A DNA stretch of 20,558 bases from an uncultured Subdoligranulum sp. GTDB lineage: Bacteria; Bacillota; Clostridia; Christensenellales; CAG-314. Position numbers and translations under genes: made by a program. The stretch covers positions 1-20,558 of the forward strand of contig URVX01000003.1 in the NCBI GenBank assembly GCA_900551395.1. The letters run 5' to 3'. A model generated the notes under the pieces. It saw only the letters and a list, made by a program, of their open reading frames with translations. It was not told the DNA's origin and made no database searches. Every line of letters begins with the position of its first letter. Within the stretch, counting starts at the first letter, position 1. Shown here in pieces: positions 1 through 6,904 of the stretch.

Positions 1-97
1 CGTTCTTGCTCAAATAAAAAAGGACGATTTCCGCGTCATTTCCTCCTCACCCGCAGATCAACGCGCCGTCAGAGCCTTTAAAAATTTGTTCGCGTGA
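1..97 (+). CDS. C-terminal end of small hypothetical protein (first tandem copy, partial)
   Basis: The 5' part lies outside the window. The last 31 codons are visible in the frame starting at base 2 and end with TGA at 95-97. The stretch 1-99 matches 333-431 with one mismatch (T78 against A410), which turns a Tyr codon in the downstream copy into Phe here. This is therefore a paralogue of the complete gene at 151-429, arranged head to tail. Similarity stops two bases after the stop codon. Function is unknown, and the same DUF4926-like possibility applies as for the full copy. Confidence 0.75.
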   Translation, partial: VLAQIKKDDFRVISSSPADQRAVRAFKNLFA

Positions 98-150
98 GCG
101 AATTTCTTTTTAACGAACCGTTTTCCGGATTTGCGGCAAAGGAGGATTAA

Positions 151-429
151 ATGGACAAATACACAGACAACAGCCTCGTCGAGCCTATGGACGCGATTAT
201 TCTGCTCAACGACAACTATTCCCGAGCGGGGCTTAAAAAGGGTTATATCGGAGTGGTCGTAGACAATCTCATAAAAAGCCAAAATATAATTCTTGTAGAT
301 TTTTTCAATCCTATGGACGGCAAGGATATCGCCGTTCTTGCTCAAATAAAAAAGGACGATTTCCGCGTCATTTCCTCCTCACCCGCAGATCAACGCGCCG
401 TCAGAGCCTATAAAAATTTGTTCGCGTGA
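151..429 (+). CDS. Small hypothetical protein, possibly DUF4926-like (second tandem copy)
   Basis: A 92-residue soluble protein with no signal peptide or membrane segment. The start is fixed by a strong Shine-Dalgarno AAAGGAGG (138-145) five bases before ATG. The central part, with AIILLNDNY, GLKKGYIGVVVD and ILVDFFNP, has the small beta-barrel look of DUF4926-type proteins (a leading hydrophobic strand, then G-x-K-x-G-x-x-G-x-V-V, then a strand ending in D/E-F). That family link is my impression and not a proven match. The C-terminal third is nearly identical to the gene fragment at 1-97, so the locus is a tandem duplication. No function can be assigned. Such small proteins are sometimes immunity-like or accessory proteins, but nothing here proves that. 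Confidence 0.7.
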   Translation: MDKYTDNSLVEPMDAIILLNDNYSRAGLKKGYIGVVVDNLIKSQNIILVDFFNPMDGKDIAVLAQIKKDDFRVISSSPADQRAVRAYKNLFA

Positions 430-477
430 GCAGGTTCGGGGAGAAAGATTTTATTATTAGACACATACGTGAAAAAA

Positions 478-488
478 TATGCTAAAAT
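478..488 (+). promoter_or_regulatory. Candidate extended -10 promoter for the HAD phosphatase gene
   Basis: The sequence TATGCTAAAAT contains TG-n-TAAAAT (480-488), an extended -10 element, 17 bases before the ATG at 506. No good -35 box lies at the right distance; GACACA at 460-465 would be 17 bp away but is poor. The prediction rests on sequence alone. Confidence 0.4.
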
Positions 489-505
489 AGATTAAGGAGC
501 AAAAA

Positions 506-1366
506 ATGAAAGAAAAAAAGACGGTAGCCGCATTCATGTACGACTTCGACAACACTCTTTCCACAAAGGATATGCAGGAATATGCATTTATCCCCAGCAT
601 AAACATGGACGCCAAGGATTTTTGGGCGGAGTCCAACATGTATGCGAGAAAATACAACATGGATTCCATTCTCGCCGCCATGTATCTAATGACCGTCAAA
701 TCGCGCGGCACGGCAAACGCTTCGCGGGCAAACCTCATAGAACAGGGAAAGACGGTTGAGTTTCACAAGGGGGTTGACAGCTGGTTCGACAGAATAAACG
801 AATTCGGTCGCGCAAACGGCGTCGAGGTGCAGCATTACATAATCAGCAGCGGCATAAAGCCGATTATCGAAGGCACGAGCATAGCAAAGCATTTCAAGCA
901 GATTTTCGCCTGCGATTTCGTTTACGACAGCGCGGGTATGCCCGAATGGCCTGCAATTGCCGTCAACTACACCAGCAAGCTGCAATTTCTTTACAGGATA
1001 AACAAGGGTATATGGGAAATATGGGACAACAAAAGGCTCAACGCGCACATGGACGACGAGGACAGACCGGTGCCCTTTTCCAACATGATTTACGTAGGCG
1101 ACGGCTTGACCGACGTGCCCTGCATGAAGCTTACCAGACAGAACGGAGGCTACTCCATAGGAGTTTACGACCCGAGCAAGGAGGGCAACCGCAAAGGCAA
1201 CAGCTACCTAATGACTGACGACAGAGTCAATTTTTACGTCAAAGCCGATTATTCCGAAGGCAGCGAGCTGGAGGAGATAGCAAAAATGATTCTGCTCAAA
1301 ATCAGGACGGAAAGCATACTTGAAAGCATAACGGAAAAGCACGCCCGAAGCGTTTCGGGACAATAA
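506..1366 (+). CDS. HAD-superfamily phosphatase (phosphoserine-phosphatase-like)
   Basis: A 286-residue cytoplasmic protein with the haloacid dehalogenase motifs in order. Motif I is MYDFDNTL, with D13 the expected nucleophile and D15 the acid/base. Motif II is YIISSGIKPI around S114/S115. Motif IV is YVGDGLTDVPC with D199 and D203, the expected Mg2+ ligands. The family transfers phosphate from small metabolites to water through an aspartyl-phosphate. The SSG type of motif II and the cap inserted after motif I resemble the SerB-like group, but the substrate cannot be read from the sequence. The start is set by AAGGAG (494-499), six bases before ATG. The gene appears monocistronic, between a candidate promoter and the terminator at 1371-1397. 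Confidence 0.88.
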   Translation: MKEKKTVAAFMYDFDNTLSTKDMQEYAFIPSINMDAKDFWAESNMYARKYNMDSILAAMYLMTVKSRGTANASRANLIEQGKTVEFHKGVDSWFDRINEFGRANGVEVQHYIISSGIKPIIEGTSIAKHFKQIFACDFVYDSAGMPEWPAIAVNYTSKLQFLYRINKGIWEIWDNKRLNAHMDDEDRPVPFSNMIYVGDGLTDVPCMKLTRQNGGYSIGVYDPSKEGNRKGNSYLMTDDRVNFYVKADYSEGSELEEIAKMILLKIRTESILESITEKHARSVSGQ

Positions 1367-1370
1367 AATC

Positions 1371-1397
1371 AGGGACGGCGACTGCCGTCCCTGTTTT
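1371..1397. terminator. Bidirectional intrinsic terminator between HAD and patatin genes
   Basis: AGGGACGGC (1371-1379) and GCCGTCCCT (1384-1392) form a perfect 9-bp GC-rich stem with a GACT loop, followed on the plus strand by GTTTTAT. Read on the minus strand, the tail is GATTTTATTG. It lies between two convergent genes, so it can end both transcripts. Confidence 0.85.
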
Positions 1398-1421
1398 ATA
1401 GTCGTCTAATTGTTTCCACGC

Positions 1422-2198
1422 TCAAAGTCCCAGCTCCTGCCTTGCCCCTTCGAGATGCTCGGTCATTGCGTCAAAGCCCATCTGATAAGCCTTCAACGCC
1501 TCGCTCGGCTTGTAATAAACAATTTCGCAGCCCTTTTCCATAGGAACGGTATAATCCGCCTCGCAGAAGCAGCCGCGTCGGCAGCTTTCCCAATCCATAA
1601 GGTCGAATGCTCTGGACAGCATCATAACCATATTTTTGGGATGCATGACTCCGGGGTCGGTGGAGGTGTTTATCGCAAGCGTTTTGTCCATACCCTTTTC
1701 TTTAAGAATATTGACGGGTATTCGTTCCTTTACGCCGCCGTCAACAAGCAGCATATCGTCCTTTTTCACCGCCGCGAACAGACCGGGTATGGAGATGCTG
1801 GCACGGATTGCGTCAAGCAGCGATCCCTTGTCCAAATAAACCGTTTTGCCGCTGACGATATCCACTGCGGTGGCAACAAAGGGTATTTTGCAGTCCTCTA
1901 TTAAAATATCGCCGCAAAGCCCCTTGAGATACCGTATGATTTTGTCGCCGCTCATAAGACCGAGATTGCGAAGCGCTTTGGGATAAAAATCCATAAGCTT
2001 GCCCCTCTTGAGGTCGTTCAGTTCCTTTTTGAGAGTTTCTATCGACACGCCGGCGGCATACAAACCTCCTACGACCGCCCCCATGGAACAGCCGCTTATC
2101 ATATCGATTTTTATTTGGTTTTTTTCCAGCACCTCAAGCGCGCCGACATGACAAATTCCTTTGAATGCCCCGCCCGCAAGCGCAACGCCTAATTTCAT
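1422..2198 (-). CDS. Patatin-like phospholipase (RssA-type)
   Basis: A 258-residue protein of the patatin/RssA family of serine hydrolases that cleave acyl esters, usually of phospholipids. The N-terminus carries the oxyanion-hole loop GGAFKG (residues 9-14). The nucleophile elbow G-C-S-M-G has catalytic Ser38. The partner aspartate is D153 in VDGG, so the Ser-Asp dyad is complete. No signal peptide is visible, so the enzyme is probably cytoplasmic or peripheral at the membrane. The start is supported by AAAGGAG (2207-2213), eight bases before ATG, and by a sigma-A-like promoter upstream. The length is normal for the short bacterial members. The physiological substrate is unknown. The gene converges on the HAD gene and is divergent from the XRE regulator gene, which could be its repressor, though nothing proves this. 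Confidence 0.92.
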   Translation of the reverse strand: MKLGVALAGGAFKGICHVGALEVLEKNQIKIDMISGCSMGAVVGGLYAAGVSIETLKKELNDLKRGKLMDFYPKALRNLGLMSGDKIIRYLKGLCGDILIEDCKIPFVATAVDIVSGKTVYLDKGSLLDAIRASISIPGLFAAVKKDDMLLVDGGVKERIPVNILKEKGMDKTLAINTSTDPGVMHPKNMVMMLSRAFDLMDWESCRRGCFCEADYTVPMEKGCEIVYYKPSEALKAYQMGFDAMTEHLEGARQELGL

Positions 2199-2226
2199 GA
2201 TTTTTTCTCCTTTGATTACACTGATT

Positions 2227-2255
2227 TTAATACAAACGAGCGCTTAAGTAAACAA
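2227..2255 (-). promoter_or_regulatory. Promoter of the patatin-like gene
   Basis: On the minus strand TTGTTT (2255-2250) and TATTAA (2232-2227) are separated by exactly 17 bp. They sit about 30 bp upstream of the patatin ATG and just ahead of its Shine-Dalgarno site. The -35 box is a moderate match. Confidence 0.55.
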
Positions 2256-2344
2256 CTTTTACAGCTTAAAAGCATTTTTGCGACGTTAAAAGGCTCCCTA
2301 TTAAAAAAACTTATCGAGAAAATCATCGCATTGAAAAAATTTCA

Positions 2345-2409
2345 AGAACAAAAGTTCTCAAATAAAAAATAAACTCGCTTTTATTCTAAAATAATTCTCG
2401 ATATGAGAA
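2345..2409. promoter_or_regulatory. Candidate operator half-sites in front of the XRE gene
   Basis: Two short inverted repeats sit in the AT-rich region before the regulator gene: AGAAC-AAAA-GTTCT (2345-2358) and TTCTC-GATAT-GAGAA (2395-2409). They share the half-site core TTCT/AGAA. The second one covers the possible ATG at 2403. Small XRE repressors often bind such short dyads near their own promoter. That role is inferred. Confidence 0.35.
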
Positions 2410-2417
2410 GCAACGGA

Positions 2418-2627
2418 ATGAAAACAAAATTCAGCGAATCGCTGCGCAGTCTGATGACGCAGTACGGTTACAATCAGACCTATGTAGCGCAGAAAATCGG
2501 AGTATCTCAACGCGCTATCTCAAAGTGGCTAAACAACCAGAGCGAGCCTACAGCCACCAACATTTACAATCTGGCTAAATTTTTCGAAGTTACGTCGGAC
2601 TTTCTGCTGGGACTTGCGGCAATCTGA
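2418..2627 (+). CDS. Small XRE-family helix-turn-helix regulator
   Basis: A 69-residue protein made almost entirely of one HTH_3/Cro-C1 domain. YNQTYVAQKIGVSQRAISKW forms the helix-turn-helix, and TATNIYNLAKFFEVTSDFLLG is the usual closing helix pair. There is no effector or oligomerisation domain, so it probably acts as a simple DNA-binding repressor. An in-frame ATG at 2403 would add five residues, but it lies inside an inverted repeat and has no Shine-Dalgarno site. The ATG at 2418 has a weak GAGAAG seven bases upstream, so I prefer it with low certainty. The gene is divergent from the patatin gene. Its targets are unknown; the dyads upstream suggest self-control. Confidence 0.85.
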   Translation: MKTKFSESLRSLMTQYGYNQTYVAQKIGVSQRAISKWLNNQSEPTATNIYNLAKFFEVTSDFLLGLAAI

Positions 2628-2629
2628 AA

Positions 2630-2689
2630 ACGGCTCGGACTCCTAAAGCGTTCCCTTTGCGGAACGCGCGAATCCAAGCCGTATTATTT
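2630..2689. terminator. Two-tier intrinsic terminator after the XRE gene
   Basis: An inner stem GCGTTCC (2648-2654) / GGAACGC (2661-2667) is stacked on an outer stem ACGGCT (2630-2635) / AGCCGT (2677-2682), helped by GGA/TCC pairing beside it. ATTATTT follows. It lies between the convergent XRE gene and the end of the addBA operon and may serve both. The T tract is weak. Confidence 0.6.
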
Positions 2690-2695
2690 GGCTTT

Positions 2696-3472
2696 TCAGG
2701 ACTGTGCCGCAAGCTTTTCGTTTTTGGACGAAAGATTCTGCACCAGTCTGTTTAAAGCCGCGTTCAGCTTTCTCTGTTGTTCTACGGTGCGCGGGTGCTT
2801 CAAATCCTCGTCGTCGAGCAGACGGGCGAGCTTTCTTGCCATGTCCCCGTCGAGACCGCTGCGCGTGAGAAATTCGATTTTGTTTACCGCCCTGTCTATC
2901 TTGTCGTTTCTGATTTCATCGGGCAGCGCCGCGTCGAGAAAAAAATCCTTTCCGTAATAAAAATCAAGCAGCTTGCAGAAATTGAAAAATACTTTCTGCG
3001 CCTTTGCCTTGTTGCCCTTTCGGATAAAACGCACTCCGACAGCCAGCAGCACGAAAAGCACGCAAAGACCTACGGGCGCCAGAGTAAGCAGAAGATTTCC
3101 GCCGTAAAAAATATTCAATCCGGCAAAAGCAAGCAAAAGCGCCAGCACGACGATATTTAAGACAAACAGCGGCAAACGCTGCTTTTTCGGCGAAAACCTC
3201 AAAAACTCCGACGGATAGCAGTCCACGCTCTTTTTGTACGATTCGAATTGAGCGTAGTATTCGTTGGGCACTGGAGACGCTTCATTGAAGCCGTCTCTTT
3301 TTTTCGTCGGCTTTTTCAGTCTGCGCGCGCACCTGGCGGTACGTTTGTTGAGGGAGGCGTACACGCTGCGCGAATTGATTGCGAAAAACAGCAAAATCAG
3401 CGCAAGTCCGACTCCGAGCGCTAAGGGCGCGTATTTGGCGATAACGTCGAAATTTTCCAAATTGTAATTCAT
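2696..3472 (-). CDS. Hypothetical membrane protein, last gene of the addBA operon
   Basis: A 258-residue protein that I do not recognise. Three hydrophobic segments are visible, at about residues 15-33, 101-120 and 126-147. A basic loop lies between the first two (RRLKKPTKKRD), and a charged, probably cytoplasmic C-terminal tail of about 110 residues is rich in Lys and Leu and may be helical. A longer reading from TTG at 3478 is possible, but AAGGAG (3481-3486) is eight bases from the ATG at 3472 and only two from TTG, so I start at 3472. It follows addA by about 50 bases and probably shares its transcript. Its Shine-Dalgarno site lies inside a perfect hairpin. Nothing links it to recombination except position. 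Confidence 0.8.
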   Translation of the reverse strand: MNYNLENFDVIAKYAPLALGVGLALILLFFAINSRSVYASLNKRTARCARRLKKPTKKRDGFNEASPVPNEYYAQFESYKKSVDCYPSEFLRFSPKKQRLPLFVLNIVVLALLLAFAGLNIFYGGNLLLTLAPVGLCVLFVLLAVGVRFIRKGNKAKAQKVFFNFCKLLDFYYGKDFFLDAALPDEIRNDKIDRAVNKIEFLTRSGLDGDMARKLARLLDDEDLKHPRTVEQQRKLNAALNRLVQNLSSKNEKLAAQS

Positions 3473-3476
3473 AAAC

Positions 3477-3507
3477 AAAACTCCTTGACTTTTCTACAAG
3501 GAGTTTT
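3477..3507. terminator. 11-bp hairpin after addA that contains the next gene's ribosome-binding site
   Basis: AAAACTCCTTG (3477-3487) and CAAGGAGTTTT (3497-3507) pair perfectly around a nine-base loop. On the minus strand the hairpin follows the addA stop by 16 bases and ends in GTTTTGTTT, like a weak terminator. Its 3' arm holds AAGGAG, the Shine-Dalgarno of the membrane-protein gene. It may be an attenuator, a translational gate, or both. Confidence 0.6.
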
Positions 3508-3523
3508 TCCAACCGTTAAGGAT

Positions 3524-6500
3524 TTATACAATTTTAATCAATTTGTTGTCGTCTATGGAAAGCACGTATGTCTCTACGGGCAGACCGAGTATTTTGTTGA
3601 CCGCCAGTCCGTAAGCCTTGAGCTGAAGCGCATAATTGTCTTTTATCAGGTCGGGTCTTTTGGTAAATTTGAAATCCACCACCACAGCACTGTTTTCCTT
3701 GAGTATCAGCATATCCGCAACGCCCTGAAGAATTGTCTGCTCGGGCGAGTCGTTAAGCCCCAGCTCCTTGAAGGAAGCTTTTGCCAGAAAAGGCAGCTCG
3801 TGAAAAATTTTGCCGCCGGACACAAGCTTCTTTAGGACGGGGTTTGCCAGGCAGTCGGTTATTTTTTTTAGGTCTATTTCCTTTGCTACTCTTTCCTCTA
3901 TCAGTCCGTCGGACACGCATTTTGCCAACGTCTGCCGCGCGGTTTGAAGGTCGGACGCGGAAAAATCCGACTTTTCCAGCAGCTTGTGATAAGCGGTTCC
4001 AAGCTCCGTCCGGCTGACGCCCGCGGCGTCCTCCAGCGTGGAAACAAATATGTCGGCGGACAAATCGGAGGAAAACACGGGTGAGTTCATTTTGTCAAGA
4101 CCGCTTGCGGTAACCTTTGTTCCAAGCCTCGTCGCGTCTGAGAACGGATAGGAAAAATCCTCCGCCCATTCAAGCCGTTTCCCGTCGGCAGCGCAGTTTT
4201 CGTCTTGTTCGGCGGGTTGTACGTTCTCTGAGGTCACCACGTTGAGCCGCACAGCCCCTATCACGCGCGTGCCGCACATATCCAAAGTCCCGCAAGCTGA
4301 AGTTAAGCTGTTCATGATCCAGGAAAAAGCGTTTGTCGCCGCGCACGGTCTGAACGCGTCGTTGCAGAAAAGGTACTCCCTGCCCGCGCCCAAAATGAAA
4401 AGATGATTTTTCGCCCGCGTCAATGCCACGTAAAGCAGCCGCAGCTCCTCTTCCGTCTGCTTTCTGCGGTTGACGAGACAGTTAGCCGCGTGAGCAACGT
4501 CGGGGAAAATTTCCTTTCGTGCAAAATCGTAGCAATCCAGCGCAATTCCCAGCTCCGTTCCCGCCGAAACCGCGGGATAGTCCAACACAAAATCCGATTC
4601 CAGGCAGGGCAGTATGACGACGGGGAACTCAAGCCCTTTGCTTGCGTGCATACTCATGATTCTCACCGCGTCGCCTCCCTCGCCCGCCGCGCTTTCCCTT
4701 GCAAGCCCGCTTTTGTCGAAGTTCTTTAAAAAGTCGCAAAGCATGCCGTCGGAAATTCGGGCGCGCTTAACAAACCGGTTGAGTCTGCTTCGCCTTACGC
4801 TTCCGTTTGGCAAACCGAGAACAAACATATCGTAGCCTGTGGAATAAGCCAGCTCGGCAATCAGCCTGTCGGCTTTGACGCATTTTGCCAGAAAGCCGTA
4901 TTTTTCGCGCAGCGCGTTGAAGCGCGCCAGCTTGTCCGACAAATCGTCCTTGTATTTCGCGCAATATTCCTCAGTGCGCGCGGCAAGAAAGCCCTGACTT
5001 GTTTTTTCCGCCACGACGGCAAGCTCCTGCGCGGTCAAACCGCCGAACCAACCGAGCAGCGCGCCCGCAAACGGAATATCCTCCAGCGGATTGTCAAGCG
5101 CGCGGAGAAAATTGAGGATATCCTTTATTTCCTTGCCCAACGCGTCGTTTTTGAGCGACGCGGTTACGGGTATGCCGCAGTTTGACAGGACGTCGCACAT
5201 CGTCTGAGCCTTGTCGGTCAGACTTCTCATAAGCACCACCACGTCCCCGTAGCCTATTTTTTTGCCGGAGGAGGTTTCCTTTCCCACCACGTCTTTTATA
5301 TGCGCGGCGACCATGCGCGCCTGAGCGTGACAGACTCCGTCCTTCTGCTCCGCGTCGCGCAAGCCGAACAAACCCTCCGCTTTGAGTCTGGCTTTCTTTT
5401 CCAATGCGAAGCAGTCTACGTTTACGGGACAAATGCCGTCAATGCACTCGCTTCCCTCTCCGCAGAACATGCCGGTCGCGGCGTAATCCGTCTTTCCGAA
5501 ATCCCGCGTCATGACGCCCGAAAAAACCGAATTGACAAAATCCAGAATTGCGGCGTGGGAACGGAAATTGTCGTTCATGTACACCACGTCGCCCTCGCCC
5601 TCCGAAAGAAAACGCTCCGTTTTGTCTGCGAAAATCTGAGGATCGCATTGTCTGAAGCCGTAAATGCTCTGCTTTATATCGCCCACGACAAACAGATTGT
5701 TTCGGCGGCGCAGTCTTTCCACTATGGCGTTCTGCACCCCGTTTACGTCCTGAAACTCGTCTACGAAAATCATATCGTATTTGCCGCAAAGCTCCTCTCT
5801 CGCCTGCTCGTTGTCAAGCAATCTGAGCGTCAGATGCTCGAGGTCGTTGTAATCCAGCAGATTTTTTTCCCGTTTGAGCCTGAAAAACTCGCTGTCCAGC
5901 TTTTTTAGAAGCTCGGCAAGCTTTTCTGCGTAAACGAGATTGTCGCGGCAGCGCGCAAGCAGCGTCTCCGCGCTTTCGCCGCCGAATTTTTCCGTCTGTG
6001 TCGAAATGAACCGCTTGAGCCTATCCGTCGTCTTTTCAAGTCTGAACAGCACGTCGGGAAACGCGTCCAGCTCCGACCTTATTTTTTTAGAAAAAACGGG
6101 AAGCTCCGCCTCCGCAAGTCTTTTTAAGTGCGCGCAAAAGCCCTCGCATTCGGGCATACGGACACAGGACGCCAGAGTCTGCGCGTAACGCGCCGCAGCT
6201 TCCGCCCCGCACGCATGCGCCTGATGCGCAAGCGTTTCCAGCGCCTGCTCAAATGCGCAAGCCCCGCTTTTAAGCTCGGCGTCAAGCGTTGCGAAAAACG
6301 GATTTTCATGCTCGCCCGACAGATAAAATTTCTTTTTTTCTTCAAACCACGCGTCGAAATCAGGTCTGCATACGTAAAAGTCGTAAAGGCGGAAAACCAC
6401 CTGCTTGAAGGACGTCTGCTCGCTTTTTTTCCCGAGCATTTCGACCAACGCCGCAAAAATGTCGTCTTCAAGCGCAAGCTCGCTCTCCGCAACTCTGTCG

Positions 6501-6904
6501 AATGCCTCTTTTTTCAGCTCCTCCGCAACGCCCTCCTCCGCAACGGAAAAGTTGGGATCTATTCCGAGCACGTAAAAATAACCTCTCAAAGCCTCCGCGC
6601 AAAAGGAATGCAGCGTCGAAATATCAGCCGTATCCAGCTTTTGCGCCTGTTCCGCCAAAAAGACGTCGTTTAAACAATCGGACAGGCTTTCCTTCAGCCT
6701 TTCCTTCATTTCCGCAGCAGCAAGCTTGGTGAAGGTCACGACAAGAAGACGGTCGACGCTTGTCCTTTTGTCTTTCAAAAGCCTGAAAATTCTTTCCACC
6801 AGAACGGTGGTCTTGCCCGTACCCGCAGACGCGGAGACGACTGTGTTTCTTTCCTTAGAAATATCCAGCGCGCGAAGCTGGTTTTGCGTAAAGCTTTTGT
6901 TCAT
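3524..6904 (-). CDS. addA: AddA, helicase-nuclease subunit of the AddAB recombination complex
   Basis: AddA is the 3'-to-5' UvrD-type motor and one of the two nucleases of AddAB, the Firmicute counterpart of RecBCD, which resects double-strand breaks for RecA. This protein has 1126 residues, slightly short for the family. Visible in order: Q motif FTQNQ, Walker A SASAGTGKTT (24-33), motif Ia VVTFTKLAAAEM, Walker B VDEFQD (D382), motif III GDIKQSIYGFR, motif IV NFRS, motif V MSMHASKGLEF near 750, and motif VI YVALTRAKNHLF near 823. A RecB-type nuclease follows, with GVADML near 1060, VDFKF near 1075 and then QLKAY; the motor and nuclease motifs I could identify look intact. Start ATG at 6904 overlaps the addB stop (ATGA) and has GGGGAG eight bases upstream, so the two genes are translationally coupled. 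The open frame runs further upstream, but that part is inside addB. Confidence 0.96.
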   Translation of the reverse strand: MNKSFTQNQLRALDISKERNTVVSASAGTGKTTVLVERIFRLLKDKRTSVDRLLVVTFTKLAAAEMKERLKESLSDCLNDVFLAEQAQKLDTADISTLHSFCAEALRGYFYVLGIDPNFSVAEEGVAEELKKEAFDRVAESELALEDDIFAALVEMLGKKSEQTSFKQVVFRLYDFYVCRPDFDAWFEEKKKFYLSGEHENPFFATLDAELKSGACAFEQALETLAHQAHACGAEAAARYAQTLASCVRMPECEGFCAHLKRLAEAELPVFSKKIRSELDAFPDVLFRLEKTTDRLKRFISTQTEKFGGESAETLLARCRDNLVYAEKLAELLKKLDSEFFRLKREKNLLDYNDLEHLTLRLLDNEQAREELCGKYDMIFVDEFQDVNGVQNAIVERLRRRNNLFVVGDIKQSIYGFRQCDPQIFADKTERFLSEGEGDVVYMNDNFRSHAAILDFVNSVFSGVMTRDFGKTDYAATGMFCGEGSECIDGICPVNVDCFALEKKARLKAEGLFGLRDAEQKDGVCHAQARMVAAHIKDVVGKETSSGKKIGYGDVVVLMRSLTDKAQTMCDVLSNCGIPVTASLKNDALGKEIKDILNFLRALDNPLEDIPFAGALLGWFGGLTAQELAVVAEKTSQGFLAARTEEYCAKYKDDLSDKLARFNALREKYGFLAKCVKADRLIAELAYSTGYDMFVLGLPNGSVRRSRLNRFVKRARISDGMLCDFLKNFDKSGLARESAAGEGGDAVRIMSMHASKGLEFPVVILPCLESDFVLDYPAVSAGTELGIALDCYDFARKEIFPDVAHAANCLVNRRKQTEEELRLLYVALTRAKNHLFILGAGREYLFCNDAFRPCAATNAFSWIMNSLTSACGTLDMCGTRVIGAVRLNVVTSENVQPAEQDENCAADGKRLEWAEDFSYPFSDATRLGTKVTASGLDKMNSPVFSSDLSADIFVSTLEDAAGVSRTELGTAYHKLLEKSDFSASDLQTARQTLAKCVSDGLIEERVAKEIDLKKITDCLANPVLKKLVSGGKIFHELPFLAKASFKELGLNDSPEQTILQGVADMLILKENSAVVVDFKFTKRPDLIKDNYALQLKAYGLAVNKILGLPVETYVLSIDDNKLIKIV

